NCBI RefSeq assembly: GCF_040750475.1
Contig: NZ_JABJVY010000004.1
Location: 1 to 64,000 of the forward strand
Source: Amorphus sp040750475
GTDB lineage: Bacteria; Pseudomonadota; Alphaproteobacteria; Rhizobiales; Amorphaceae
DNA length: 64,000 nt
Direction: 5' to 3'
Under the pieces are notes generated by a model, which was not told the origin of the DNA, did no database searches, and was given only the letters and a program-made list of their open reading frames with translations. Position numbers and translations under genes: made by a program. The number at the start of each line of letters is the position of its first letter. The first letter of the stretch is position 1. Positions 17,987-27,335 of the stretch are shown here, piece by piece.

Positions 17987-18011
17987 GGAACCTTCAAGCG
18001 CGCACCACGTT
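17987..18011 (+). promoter_or_regulatory. EcfG-type (general stress) promoter, plus strand
   Basis: GGAAC (17987-17991), 16 nt, then CGTT (18008-18011) match the EcfG consensus. Its -35 box is only 4 bp from that of the minus-strand promoter (GTTCC GATT GGAAC). The first credible downstream gene begins at 18405. Confidence 0.6.
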
Positions 18012-18404
18012 GATCGCCGTAAGTGATCGGACAATTTCAAAAATAGCGAGTGCGCGTTTCGGCTCCGCCGGCGTTGGGCTGGAAGAAGCTGTTCGAATTT
18101 ACGATCTCAGGCACGGAGGGAGGAGGCCGTCGCAGTCGAAAGCTTTACCTTTGCGATATGCGTGCAGGCAACTGCCAACGAAAAGTGTCGACAGGCTCCC
18201 CACCGTCGAGAGAGCTACCTCGTTTACACGGCAGATGTCGTGGTGGGCGCGACCTCGAAAGTCGCAACAATGCGCGCGGAAGTGGTTCGCCGCTCGCGGA
18301 ACCGAAGGTGGCTCCAAGTCTTTGTCTTTACGCGTTTCCGAATGGCGAAACGGGGTTTTAGCTCGCCTGGGAGACGCTCAGCGAACCGAGTTGAGAGTGG
18401 TCAG
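18012..18404 (+). other. Leader or unannotated transcript downstream of EcfG promoter
   Basis: No convincing gene lies in these 393 bp although a stress promoter points into them. The region could be a long 5' leader of the small membrane protein gene or a stress-induced small RNA. I see no obvious intrinsic terminator. Confidence 0.3.
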
Positions 18405-18638
18405 ATGTTGAACAAAAATCCAGACGATCTCCGGCTCGACCGAGAAAAGGCACGCCAGGGCGAATTCGGCCGATCCATGAAACGCGTGGTGACGATCGGG
18501 ATCGCCGCGTTCGCGATTTTCGGCGCAATTGCTTGGTTCTATTTCCTGGCAGTGCCAGACAACGAGCCAGCCCCGGACGCGGAGCCGGGGCCACCGGAGC
18601 AGCAGATCGTTCCTGATGCGGCAAGTGGCGCGAATTGA
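18405..18638 (+). CDS. Small single-span membrane protein
   Basis: This 77-residue protein has a charged N-terminus (about 1-26), one membrane span (VVTIGIAAFAIFGAIAWFYF, about 27-46) and an acidic, Pro-rich tail outside the membrane. No family is recognised. The ATG at 18405 is preceded by GAGAGTGG. It is the first plausible gene downstream of the plus-strand EcfG promoter and may be stress-induced. Confidence 0.55.
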   Translation: MLNKNPDDLRLDREKARQGEFGRSMKRVVTIGIAAFAIFGAIAWFYFLAVPDNEPAPDAEPGPPEQQIVPDAASGAN

Positions 18639-18780
18639 GACCACGCTTAATCAAGAAAGCAGAGCAAGGGCGCGCAACCCGAGTCCGAGCATGAGAGTGG
18701 ACCGGGCTAATCTCAGCCGATGCCGAAACCGACATCGGCGTCGATAAACACCGCTTGCCTCACGACAACGGCGGTGGCCG

Positions 18781-19104
18781 CTATTCCTCGCTGCGAATCT
18801 GTTCGACGGCTGTCGCCATCAACTCATCCATGGTGCGGCGGATCTGATGATCCGTCTGCTGAACGCCCCCCTCGTCGAAATCCTTGCGGATCTTCCGGAA
18901 GACGTCCTCTTCGCCCGGCTCTTCGAAATCGGCGCGCACGACTTCCTTGGCGTAGGTATCGGCCTGATCGCCGGCATAGCCGAGCTTCTCCGCCGCCCAT
19001 AGCCCCAAAAGCTTGTTGCGGCGCGCGGTTGCCTTGAAGCGCAACTCCTCGTCGTGGGCAAACTTGCCCTCGTAGGCATCCTTGCGGCTTTCGAACGTGG
19101 TCAT
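18781..19104 (-). CDS. DUF1476 protein (F1-ATPase inhibitor zeta subunit family)
   Basis: This 107-residue helical protein (MTTFESRKDAYEGKFAHDEE, then LGLWAAEKLG and DFEEPGEEDVFRKI) belongs to DUF1476. In Paracoccus and relatives the family includes the zeta subunit that inhibits the F1-ATPase. It lies divergently from purC, a common arrangement in the order. Whether this copy inhibits ATPase is not tested by sequence. Confidence 0.85.
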   Translation of the reverse strand: MTTFESRKDAYEGKFAHDEELRFKATARRNKLLGLWAAEKLGYAGDQADTYAKEVVRADFEEPGEEDVFRKIRKDFDEGGVQQTDHQIRRTMDELMATAVEQIRSEE

Positions 19105-19597
19105 GCAAGCCTCCCGATAAGGTCGATGCGGGCCGCCCTGGCCGCAAAATCATGTCCGTCGCCCGCCTCAATAGCGGCGCGCGCGCACCAAATCAACGCA
19201 GGCGGATATCTCTGCCGGATACCGCTGACAACAGTCTCGAAAATGGGGGCACACGCGCCCGCTGCCAAGAGCGTGCCGCCCGCAACCGCCTGCAATCGCT
19301 TTGCCCCCACGCACGCTCTTAAATCCCGCTCTTGTGTCTAAATCTTTGCAGGCGCATATAGAGGCTCCGTTTCGCCTGCGACCGTTTCGAGCCGTGGCCC
19401 TTCGGCCGATCGGCGTCGGTCGGGCGCGCGAGGCGTGCGGATTGTACGCGCACCCGCGATCGAGTACGGTGCGGCCGCAGGGGCCGGATCGCGAATCGTC
19501 GGTTCGCTCGGCCGCGCGTCAGTGGCTGGTCTTTGTTCCGCAAGCTCGGAGTGCTCCCGGCCTCATGGATTTCCTCAATCATACACGGTACGTGCCG
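19105..19597. other. Intergenic region upstream of purC
   Basis: These 493 bp separate the divergent DUF1476 and purC genes. An open frame extends upstream from purC, but the extra residues are Arg/Ala-rich and unlike PurC. I see no named riboswitch. Confidence 0.3.
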
Positions 19598-20362
19598 ATG
19601 AATCGTCGCCGCCGAATCTACGAAGGCAAGGCTAAGATCCTTTATGAGGGACCGGAGCCCGGTACCCTGATCCAGCATTTTAAGGACGACGCGACCGCCT
19701 TCAACGCAAAGAAGCACGAAATCGTCGACGGCAAGGGCGTCCTGAACAACAGGATCTCGGAATATGTCTTCAGCCATCTGAATGACATGGGCATTCCGAC
19801 CCATTTCATTCGCCGGCTGAACATGCGCGAGCAGCTTATCCGGGAAGTGGAGATCATCCCGCTCGAGGTGGTGGTTCGCAATGTCGCCGCCGGCTCGCTG
19901 TCGAAGCGGCTGGGCCTGGAGGAAGGCACCCAGCTTCCGCGCTCCATCATTGAGTTCTACTACAAAAACGACGAGCTCGACGATCCGATGGTCACCGAGG
20001 AGCACATCACGGCCTTCGGCTGGGCAACACCCCAGGAGATCGACGACATCATGGCGCTGGCGATCCGCGTCAACGACTTCCTGTCGGGCCTGTTCCTGGG
20101 TGTCGGCATCCGCCTCGTCGACTTCAAGATGGAATGCGGGCGCTTGTGGGAAGGCGACATGATGCGCATGGTCGTCGCCGACGAGATCTCGCCGGATTCC
20201 TGCCGGCTGTGGGACATCGCCACTGAAGAGAAGCTCGACAAGGACCGCTTCCGCCGCGACATGGGCGGCCTGTTGGAGGCCTACCAAGAAGTGGCGCGCC
20301 GGCTGGGCATCCTGAACGAGGTCGACCGGCCTCAGGGCTCCGGCCCCGTCCTCGTCAAATAG
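19598..20362 (+). CDS. purC: Phosphoribosylaminoimidazole-succinocarboxamide synthase
   Basis: This 254-residue SAICAR synthetase performs the eighth step of purine synthesis, joining aspartate to CAIR with ATP. It begins MNRRRRIYEGKAKILYEGPE and has FNAKKHEIVDGKGVLNNRIS, EVVVRNVAAGSL and VDFKMECGR, all family signatures. ATG 19598 gives the standard N-terminus of the family; ATG 19565 would add 11 residues. purS follows after 26 bp. Confidence 0.93.
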   Translation: MNRRRRIYEGKAKILYEGPEPGTLIQHFKDDATAFNAKKHEIVDGKGVLNNRISEYVFSHLNDMGIPTHFIRRLNMREQLIREVEIIPLEVVVRNVAAGSLSKRLGLEEGTQLPRSIIEFYYKNDELDDPMVTEEHITAFGWATPQEIDDIMALAIRVNDFLSGLFLGVGIRLVDFKMECGRLWEGDMMRMVVADEISPDSCRLWDIATEEKLDKDRFRRDMGGLLEAYQEVARRLGILNEVDRPQGSGPVLVK

Positions 20363-20388
20363 ACCGGTTCTTCAGCGGAGAAGTCACG

Positions 20389-20628
20389 ATGCGCGCACGG
20401 GTCACCGTCACGCTCAAGCAAGGTGTTCTCGATCCTCAGGGCAAGGCGATCCAAGGCGCGCTCAAGGGGCTCGGCTTCGATGGTGTCAACGCCGCCCGCC
20501 AGGGCAAGGTGATCGATCTCGACCTCGCCGAGACCGATCCGGAGCGCGCCCGCGCCGAGGTGACGCGGATGTGCGAGACGCTGTTGGCCAACACCGTGAT
20601 CGAATCCTACGCGATCGACCTGGTTTAG
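20389..20628 (+). CDS. purS: Phosphoribosylformylglycinamidine synthase subunit PurS
   Basis: This 79-residue protein has the PurS pattern: ARVTVTLKQGVLDPQGKAI at the start, GFDGVNAARQGKVIDLDL in the middle and CETLLANTVIESYAIDL at the end. PurS bridges PurQ and PurL in the FGAM synthase complex and helps channel ammonia. It sits between purC and purQ, as expected for the three-subunit enzyme. Confidence 0.93.
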   Translation: MRARVTVTLKQGVLDPQGKAIQGALKGLGFDGVNAARQGKVIDLDLAETDPERARAEVTRMCETLLANTVIESYAIDLV

Positions 20629-20714
20629 TTCGCGTCCCTTTGGTTCGAGCGGCCGGTTGCTGGCGTGCACAATGGAGGCCCCGCCGGTGTAAAGTGATTG
20701 CCAAAGCGCGAGCC

Positions 20715-20835
20715 TAGAGCATTTCCCGTTCAGACTGAATCAGTCAACCTGAACGGGAAGGAATTGCTCAAGGTCTTGAATCTGGAGCCATTTCTATTCG
20801 ATCAGGAGTTTCCACCTGATCGCAAGAGGTTCTAG
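20715..20835. repeat. Dispersed palindromic intergenic repeat (RIME-like), copy 1
   Basis: TTCCCGTTCAG (20723-20733) pairs with CTGAACGGGAA (20749-20759) around ACTGAATCAGT, centred on a GAATC site. A second palindrome, CGATCAGG with CCTGATCG (20799-20806, 20815-20822), follows. The modules recur at 28065 and 56069. Confidence 0.75.
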
Positions 20836-20877
20836 GTAGCGTTAAAACTTGACCGGCAAGGTGCAATAGGAGCGGTT

Positions 20878-21021
20878 ATGGACGCCGCCGATCCATCTTC
20901 CACCTCCCCCGAACCGCGCGACGATACCGGCGCGATCGTTCGCTTCATGGTGGTCAAGGCTGCGATCTTCATTCTCGTTCCAGCGATCGTGGCTGCGGCC
21001 GCCGTCATCATTCTTCTGTGA
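20878..21021 (+). CDS. FGAM synthase-associated small membrane protein
   Basis: This 47-residue protein (MDAADPSSTSPEPRDDTGAI, then a span through AAIFILVPAIVAAAAVIILL) lies between purS and purQ with AGGAG upstream of the ATG. It is below the size of routine gene calls, but a small membrane protein at this position is known in related alphaproteobacteria and annotated as associated with the FGAM synthase genes. Its function is not established. Membrane tethering of the purine complex is a possibility, not shown. Confidence 0.7.
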   Translation: MDAADPSSTSPEPRDDTGAIVRFMVVKAAIFILVPAIVAAAAVIILL

Positions 21022-21032
21022 GGAAGTCTACC

Positions 21033-21710
21033 GTGAAGTCCGCCGTCATCGTGTTTCCCGGTTCCAACCGCGACCGCGATGTCGCGTCCGCGCTTCACCG
21101 CGCAACCGGTGTCGAGCCCACCTTCGTCTGGCATGCCGATAGCTCCCTGCCCGATGTCGATCTCGTCGTGCTGCCGGGCGGCTTCTCCTACGGCGACTAC
21201 CTGCGCTCTGGCGCGATCGCGGCGCGCGCTGCGATCATGCCGGCCGTGGCGGAACATCACCGGAAGGGCGGCTATGTGTTGGGGATTTGCAATGGCTTCC
21301 AGATCCTGACCGAAGCCGGATTGCTGCCCGGAGCCTTGATGCGCAACGCGGGCCTCCGCTTCGTCTGTCGCAAGGTGCGCCTCTCGATCGAACGCACGGA
21401 TACCGCCTTTACACGCGGCTACAGTCAAGGCCAAGTGATCACCTGCCCTGTTGCCCATCATGACGGCAACTATTTCGCCGACGCCGATACGCTTGCCCGC
21501 CTCGAAGACAACGGTCAGGTGATCTTCCGCTATGCCGAGGGCACCAACCCCAACGGGTCGGTCCACGACATCGCCGGCATTGCCGACGAGACCGGCCGCA
21601 TCCTTGGCATGATGCCGCATCCGGAAAACCTGGTGGTGGACCATCAGGGCGGCACCGATGGTCTCGGCCTGTTTTCCGGGCTTGCACAGGCTGCCCGCGA
21701 GCCGGCCTGA
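21033..21710 (+). CDS. purQ: Phosphoribosylformylglycinamidine synthase subunit PurQ
   Basis: This 225-residue class I glutamine amidotransferase supplies ammonia to PurL. The nucleophile is Cys86 in LGICNGFQ, and the His/Glu pair lies in MMPHPENLV near the C-terminus; LPGGFSYGDYLRSG is also diagnostic. The start is a GTG at 21033 giving MKSAVIVFPGSNRDRD, with GAGGAAG upstream; a GTG at 21018 overlapping the preceding small gene is less likely. Confidence 0.93.
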   Translation: MKSAVIVFPGSNRDRDVASALHRATGVEPTFVWHADSSLPDVDLVVLPGGFSYGDYLRSGAIAARAAIMPAVAEHHRKGGYVLGICNGFQILTEAGLLPGALMRNAGLRFVCRKVRLSIERTDTAFTRGYSQGQVITCPVAHHDGNYFADADTLARLEDNGQVIFRYAEGTNPNGSVHDIAGIADETGRILGMMPHPENLVVDHQGGTDGLGLFSGLAQAAREPA

Positions 21711-21784
21711 AAGGCCCGAGGCCGAACTCGCGCGCGGCCAATCGGAGGGCAGCTTTCCGCCTCAAGCCATCGCTTTGGCCGCCC

Positions 21785-22474
21785 TCAACTCTCGACCGAA
21801 AAGGCCAGGATCTGCGAGATCTCCGTCAGCGATCGGCCGCCTTCCGCCCGCCAGCGCTCGACCGCCTCACGAACGGCGTCAATGTCGCGCTTGGACGACG
21901 GCAGCTTGGTCACCACGCCTTCGCGCTTCAGTGCCGACACCACCGCATCGGAATAGATGAGCGCATCGACGCCCATGCGGCGGAGAAAGAGTTGGCCGGT
22001 CTTGCCACCGAGCCGGCTTCCTTCCGCTTTGAGCATCGCCACCAGCGCAAAATAGTCCTCAGGACGCGACGCCGCGAAGTAGGCTCCGGCCGACCGGTGC
22101 GCCTTCGCCAGCCCCTGCACCAGTTCGGCGTTGATGCCGACCGAGCGGATCTTGGCGATGTTGCCGACAATGCGTTTGTCCTTGGCCAGGCGGTCGACGT
22201 CGTCGTCCGACATCAGCGTCCAACGGCCAACGTCGAAATCCTCGAAAGCGGCCTCGAACCCCGGCCACTTGCGGTCGATCAGCGACCAGTCGAATCCGGC
22301 CTGGAACACGGCGCGCGTCATCTCGGCAAGGAAGCGGGCATCCGGCGTCGCGGCGATCTCAGCCGGCGACTTGGGAGCGCTGAGCAACTGGTTCAACGCC
22401 GCCCCTCCCCCTTTTCGGGCAGCGGCGAGCGACGTGATTTCCTCGAACGTCCGCACTAACGGCTCCTCCCCCAT
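21785..22474 (-). CDS. tag: DNA-3-methyladenine glycosylase I family protein
   Basis: This 229-residue protein has the Tag fold signature FDWSLIDRKWPGFEAAFEDF (about 61-80), then RIVGNIAKIRSVGINAELV and a LGGKTGQLFLRRMGVDALI helix-hairpin-helix region. Tag enzymes excise 3-methyladenine from alkylated DNA. It begins 6 bp after the MscS gene on the same strand, so they are co-transcribed. The fit is to the broader family rather than to E. coli Tag, whose zinc ligands I do not see. Confidence 0.72.
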   Translation of the reverse strand: MGEEPLVRTFEEITSLAAARKGGGAALNQLLSAPKSPAEIAATPDARFLAEMTRAVFQAGFDWSLIDRKWPGFEAAFEDFDVGRWTLMSDDDVDRLAKDKRIVGNIAKIRSVGINAELVQGLAKAHRSAGAYFAASRPEDYFALVAMLKAEGSRLGGKTGQLFLRRMGVDALIYSDAVVSALKREGVVTKLPSSKRDIDAVREAVERWRAEGGRSLTEISQILAFSVES

Positions 22475-22480
22475 CCCGCG

Positions 22481-24964
22481 CTACCGAGCCGACGACGGAT
22501 CCTCGCCTGCCGATTTTCCGGCTGCTTCGGCCTCGTCGTCCAGCCGGCGCCTTGCCGCCGCACCGGCCGCGAGCTGCCGCTTGGTCGCCTGGTCTTCCGG
22601 AACCTCGTTGCCGTCCTCGTCGATGATCCGAACCGTCACCTCGCGGTGCGCGAAGTGGATGCCTTCGCGCTCGAACAGCTCGCGGATTTCGGCGTAGACG
22701 CGCTTGCGCACCAGGAACTGGTCGCCCGGCTTGGTCATGAACTTCACCCGGATGATCATCGCGGAGTCTTCCATCTGGTAGACGCCCTGCGACTTCAGCT
22801 GGTCCAGGAACATGTGGCCGATGTCCGGGTCCTCCAGCAGCTGCTGGCCGAGCTTCTTGACCAGCTTGCGCACCTTCTCCGGATCCGTGTCGTAGGTGAG
22901 CCGAAGCGGCAGCTTCATGATCACCCAGTCGCGCGAATAGTTGGTGAGCCGCTTGATCTCGCCGAACGGGATCGTGTGCAGCGGGCCGTTCTGGTGGCGC
23001 AGCTGGAACGAACGGATCGAGATCTTCTCCACCACGCCCTTCACACTGCCCAGATCGATGTACTCGCCCTTGCGGAAGGCGTCGTCGATCAGGAAGAAGG
23101 CGCCGGAGAAGATGTCGCGGATCATCGTCTGCGCACCGAAGCCGATGGCCAGACCAACCACGCCCGCACCGGCGAAGAGCGGGGCAATGTTCACGCCGAT
23201 CCCCGCAAGCCCCACCATGATCGCCATGGAGGCGATGGTGATCAGCAGGAAGTTGCGGAACAGCGGCAGCAGGGTCGCAAGCCGCGTCGCCCCCTGCCCC
23301 ATCTCCGCGTCGCCGTGGCCACCGGCATGCTCACCGGCAAAGCCGCCCTGCTCGGCGGCGATCTTGCCGTCGACCCAGACCTTCACCGACTCGTAGGCCA
23401 TGTAGGACAAAAACAGCACGATGAAGATGCCGAGGAAGCGGGCCACGATGTGGCCTTCCGCGGCAACCGGGATGCCCCACAGATGCAGGAACAGCACGAC
23501 GCCGACGGCGATGGAGATGATCGCCGCGCCGTGCTCGAACAGATTGCGGAACGCCGCCTTGCCGACGTCGCGCCGCTCCAGCGGCTGCAGTTCGTCGTCA
23601 TCGTCGATATCGGCGAACATGTCGTCGGCATCTGAGACCGCAGCGCCCAGCGGCTGGGGCGCCGGTTCGGTGGCCGTCGCCTCCTCCTCGGGCTCCGGCT
23701 GCGGTTGCGGGAGCCAGCGGTCGATGACGATCAGCAGGATGCCGTAAAGCGCCAGCGCGACCACCAGCGCGATCACAGGCCCGGAGATCAGCGCCTCGAC
23801 GTCGCTATAGTCGAGCAGCCGTCGCACGGTGCCCACTACCCAGGCGGCCCAGATATAGGCCAGCACCAGCACATGCCAGGACTGGGCCATGATCCGCCGG
23901 AAGACGGAGAGCCTGGTGCCGCGCTCGTGCACCAGGATCGCCGCGGAAACCTGGCGCCGGTGGGCGAGCGTTACTGCCGTCAGAACCAGCGCGGCAACCA
24001 GGCCGGCCAGCACGAAGAACAGATCGTAGGCGTCCTCGATCAGGCCCATTTCGCGCATCCAGGCGGCGAGCCCGAGGAAGAACAGCGCGGCCCAGACGCC
24101 GAGCATCAAGTCGCGGAATAGCGGCCGGGCCGTGTCGTCGGGAAGCGGAAACGGTCGAAAGGCTGAGATGTCCGGACACAGCAGCGTCCGAAACACCGCC
24201 CGGAAGGCGAGGCCGAGCCCGACGGTGGCCACGACGATCAGGTTGGTGAGGCGAACCGGATCATCGGCTTCCGTCACCAGAACGCCGACCACATGGCCCA
24301 CGGCCGTGAACGAGCCGGCAGCGACCAGTAGAACCACGCCACGCGACAACAAAAACCCGATCTTCTCCGACCGGCTCGCCGGAACCCTGTGATAGAAGCG
24401 GAAGAAATGCCGTTTCGACCAGCCGACGATCAGCCGGTAGGCGAGCGCGCCGGCCAGGACCGTGACGGCGACCAGAACCACCGACAGACCGATCCAGGCG
24501 AGCGAGTTGTCGCGCGAGGCGGCGCGAAAGGTCGACAGGATGTGGCCGGGCAACAGCGGCAGGCGCGTGACGAGGGAATCGAGCTTGTCCTCCAGCGCCA
24601 TCGTGGTCTGCAGGAACTCGTCCCCGAGCTCGTCGGCGATCTCGGTGGGGGTTTCGACGTCGTCGCTCGCTGCCGCAGCCGTGCCTTTCGGCGCGATCAC
24701 GATGACCTGGGCGCCGGCGGATTCGGCCTGCTTGATGACCGCCTGCAGGCCTTCCGACAGCCCGTTGTCGGACCCGGCGGCATCGCCGCTCGCCGTGGCC
24801 TCTTTTTGCGCCAGAAGCGCAGCCTGGGCGGCCACGGGCGATGCGCCGGCCAGAGCCGTCACCCATACGAAGGCAGCGAGAACCGCTACGAAAAAGGACA
24901 ACCGGGCCACTAGCAGCCTCTCCGACCGGAGCGAACGGACATCATTCACCTGACGCTTGTGCAA
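22481..24964 (-). CDS. MscS-family mechanosensitive channel with large N-terminal domain
   Basis: This 827-residue inner-membrane protein has an N-terminal signal or anchor (about 18-47), a periplasmic segment, many membrane spans between about 165 and 560, and the MscS core near 580-760: the glycine-rich pore helix APLFAGAGVVGLAIGFGAQT, IRDIFSGAFFLIDDAF, and the beta domain with VVEKISIRSFQLR and IPFGEIKRLTNYSRDW. It releases solutes under hypo-osmotic stress. A highly acidic cytoplasmic loop (ADDMFADIDDDDELQ) lies near 450. Confidence 0.85.
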   Translation of the reverse strand: MHKRQVNDVRSLRSERLLVARLSFFVAVLAAFVWVTALAGASPVAAQAALLAQKEATASGDAAGSDNGLSEGLQAVIKQAESAGAQVIVIAPKGTAAAASDDVETPTEIADELGDEFLQTTMALEDKLDSLVTRLPLLPGHILSTFRAASRDNSLAWIGLSVVLVAVTVLAGALAYRLIVGWSKRHFFRFYHRVPASRSEKIGFLLSRGVVLLVAAGSFTAVGHVVGVLVTEADDPVRLTNLIVVATVGLGLAFRAVFRTLLCPDISAFRPFPLPDDTARPLFRDLMLGVWAALFFLGLAAWMREMGLIEDAYDLFFVLAGLVAALVLTAVTLAHRRQVSAAILVHERGTRLSVFRRIMAQSWHVLVLAYIWAAWVVGTVRRLLDYSDVEALISGPVIALVVALALYGILLIVIDRWLPQPQPEPEEEATATEPAPQPLGAAVSDADDMFADIDDDDELQPLERRDVGKAAFRNLFEHGAAIISIAVGVVLFLHLWGIPVAAEGHIVARFLGIFIVLFLSYMAYESVKVWVDGKIAAEQGGFAGEHAGGHGDAEMGQGATRLATLLPLFRNFLLITIASMAIMVGLAGIGVNIAPLFAGAGVVGLAIGFGAQTMIRDIFSGAFFLIDDAFRKGEYIDLGSVKGVVEKISIRSFQLRHQNGPLHTIPFGEIKRLTNYSRDWVIMKLPLRLTYDTDPEKVRKLVKKLGQQLLEDPDIGHMFLDQLKSQGVYQMEDSAMIIRVKFMTKPGDQFLVRKRVYAEIRELFEREGIHFAHREVTVRIIDEDGNEVPEDQATKRQLAAGAAARRRLDDEAEAAGKSAGEDPSSAR

Positions 24965-25094
24965 CGGATAAAGCGGTATCGCCTCACCGCATGACCGCGC
25001 AACAACTGAGATTGTCGAGCGTCAATCGATTGACGTGCAGCGTTCCCGCGCCTATCCGCGAGGAATGTCCCATTGAAAGGCCGACGTCGACCCC

Positions 25095-27305
25095 ATGACG
25101 ATCCCGAACGCGATTCCGATCACGCCCGAGCTCATCTCCGAGCATGGGCTTACGCCGGACGAATATGACCGCTTCGTCGCCCTGATCGGACGCGAGCCGA
25201 CACTGACGGAACTCGGCATCGTTTCCGCCATGTGGAACGAGCACTGTTCCTACAAGTCGTCCAAGAAGTGGCTGCGCACGCTGCCCACTAAGGGGCCGCG
25301 CGTGATTCAGGGGCCGGGCGAAAATGCCGGCGTGGTCGACATCGGCGACGGAAAGGTCGTGGTCTTCAAGATGGAGAGTCACAATCACCCCTCCTATATC
25401 GAGCCCTACCAGGGCGCGACCACAGGCGTCGGCGGCATCCTGCGCGACGTCTTCACCATGGGCGCGCGCCCGATCGCGGCGTTGAACGCACTGCGGTTCG
25501 GTTCGCCGGAGCATCCCCGCACCCGCCATCTGGTCTCCGGCGTAGTGGCCGGCGTGGGTGGCTACGGCAACTCGTTCGGGGTGCCCACGGTCGGCGGCGA
25601 GGTCGAGTTCGACCCCTCCTACGACGGCAACTGCCTGGTCAACGCCATGGCGGTCGGGATCGCGGATGCCGACAAGATTTTCCTGTCCAAGGCCGAAGGC
25701 GTCGGCATGCCGATCGTCTATCTCGGTTCCAAGACCGGCCGCGACGGCGTCGGCGGCGCAACGATGGCGTCCGCCGCCTTCGACGAGACGATTGAGGAGA
25801 AGCGCCCCACCGTCCAGGTCGGCGACCCCTTCTCCGAAAAGCTGCTTCTGGAAGCCTGCCTGGAGCTGATGGCGACGGGGGCGGTGATCGCAATCCAGGA
25901 CATGGGGGCGGCCGGTCTCACCTGCTCTGCGGTGGAAATGGGCGCCAAGGGCGATCTTGGCGTCCGCCTCGATCTCGACCACGTGCCGGTGCGCGAAGAG
26001 GCGATGAGCGCTTACGAGATGATGCTCTCCGAAAGCCAGGAGCGCATGCTGATGGTCCTCAAGCCGGAGATGCGCGAACAGGCCGAGGCGGTATTCCGCA
26101 AGTGGGGTCTCGATTTCGCGGTGGTGGGCGAAACCACCGACGATCTGCGCTTTTCCATCTGGCACCAGGGCGACGAGGTCGCCAACCTGCCGATCAAGGA
26201 CCTTGGCGACGAAGCGCCGGAATATGACCGCCCCTGGGGCGAGCCGGTGGTCGCTGCCCCGCTTGCCGCCGATGCGGTGCCGGCGGTGGACGATCTGGGC
26301 GCCGCCCTGCTTGCCCTGGTCGGCTCGCCGAACCAATCGTCGCGGCGCTGGGTTTGGGAGCAGTACGATCATCTGATCCTGGGCGAGACCGTCGAGGGGC
26401 CCGGCGGCGATGCCGCCGTCGTCCAGATCGACGAGAGCGGCAAAGGGCTCGCGATGACGGTGGACGTCACGCCGCGCTATTGCGCCGCCGACCCGTTCGA
26501 GGGCGGCAAGCAGGCGGTGGCCGAAGCTTGGCGCAACCTCTCCGCCGTGGGCGCAGAGCCGCTGGCCGTGACCGACAATCTCAATTTCGGCAATCCGGAA
26601 CGCCCGGAGATCATGGGACAGTTCGTCGGCTGTATCAAAGGCATCGGTGCAGCCTGCGAGGCGCTTGCCTTCCCCGTCGTCTCCGGCAACGTCTCGCTCT
26701 ACAATGCCACCGGCGACGAGGCGATCCTGCCGACCCCGACGATCGGCGGCGTCGGCCTGTTGGCCGACATTCGCCGGGTAGCCTTTTCCGCGTTCGGTGC
26801 CGAGGGCGACCGCATCCTGCTGGTCGGCGGCCACGGAACCAACCTCGGCCAATCGATCTATCTGCGCGACATCCTGAAGCGGATCGAAGGGGCGCCACCG
26901 TCGGTCGATCTCGCGCTGGAACGCCGCAACGGCAACTTCGTGCGCCGCGCCATTGCCGAGATGGGGCTTTCCGCCTGCCATGACATTTCGTCGGGCGGCC
27001 TGGGGCTAGCGCTGGCGGAAATGGCGATCGCCTCCGGGCTCGGATGTTCGGTTTCCGTCCCGGACCCGGCGCATGTCGCCCTTTTCTCCGAGGATCAGGC
27101 ACGCTACGTGCTTAGCGCTCCCCAGGCGCTGGCCGACCGCCTGGCTGCGGCCGCCTCGGAGGCTGGCGTCGCGATCGAAGAGATCGGCGTGGTTGGCGGT
27201 CCGGATTTGACGGTTGGCGATACGCTCTCCATATCCGTTGCATCCCTCGCCCAGGCGCACGAAAGTTGGTTCCCGACCTATATGGGTGACAGAAGCGGCA
27301 ACTGA
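25095..27305 (+). CDS. purL: Phosphoribosylformylglycinamidine synthase subunit PurL
   Basis: This 736-residue protein is the small-type PurL, which uses separate PurQ and PurS partners to convert FGAR to FGAM. It has SAMWNEHCSYKSSK (about 46-59), MESHNHPSYIEPYQGATTGVGG (His-rich ATP site, about 93-114), IAIQDMGAAGLTCSAVEM and DISSGGLGLALAEMA. It lies downstream of purQ, separated by the divergent Tag-MscS pair, and starts 130 bp from the MscS start. Confidence 0.95.
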   Translation: MTIPNAIPITPELISEHGLTPDEYDRFVALIGREPTLTELGIVSAMWNEHCSYKSSKKWLRTLPTKGPRVIQGPGENAGVVDIGDGKVVVFKMESHNHPSYIEPYQGATTGVGGILRDVFTMGARPIAALNALRFGSPEHPRTRHLVSGVVAGVGGYGNSFGVPTVGGEVEFDPSYDGNCLVNAMAVGIADADKIFLSKAEGVGMPIVYLGSKTGRDGVGGATMASAAFDETIEEKRPTVQVGDPFSEKLLLEACLELMATGAVIAIQDMGAAGLTCSAVEMGAKGDLGVRLDLDHVPVREEAMSAYEMMLSESQERMLMVLKPEMREQAEAVFRKWGLDFAVVGETTDDLRFSIWHQGDEVANLPIKDLGDEAPEYDRPWGEPVVAAPLAADAVPAVDDLGAALLALVGSPNQSSRRWVWEQYDHLILGETVEGPGGDAAVVQIDESGKGLAMTVDVTPRYCAADPFEGGKQAVAEAWRNLSAVGAEPLAVTDNLNFGNPERPEIMGQFVGCIKGIGAACEALAFPVVSGNVSLYNATGDEAILPTPTIGGVGLLADIRRVAFSAFGAEGDRILLVGGHGTNLGQSIYLRDILKRIEGAPPSVDLALERRNGNFVRRAIAEMGLSACHDISSGGLGLALAEMAIASGLGCSVSVPDPAHVALFSEDQARYVLSAPQALADRLAAAASEAGVAIEEIGVVGGPDLTVGDTLSISVASLAQAHESWFPTYMGDRSGN

Positions 27306-27335
27306 GGCCGCCCGGCGAAAGGACGAGACCCGACC

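Noticed and set aside
17866..18411. 181-residue frame in the stress-promoter intergenic region
   Set aside because: Starts inside the opposite small gene's leader, crosses both promoters, and has no recognisable features.
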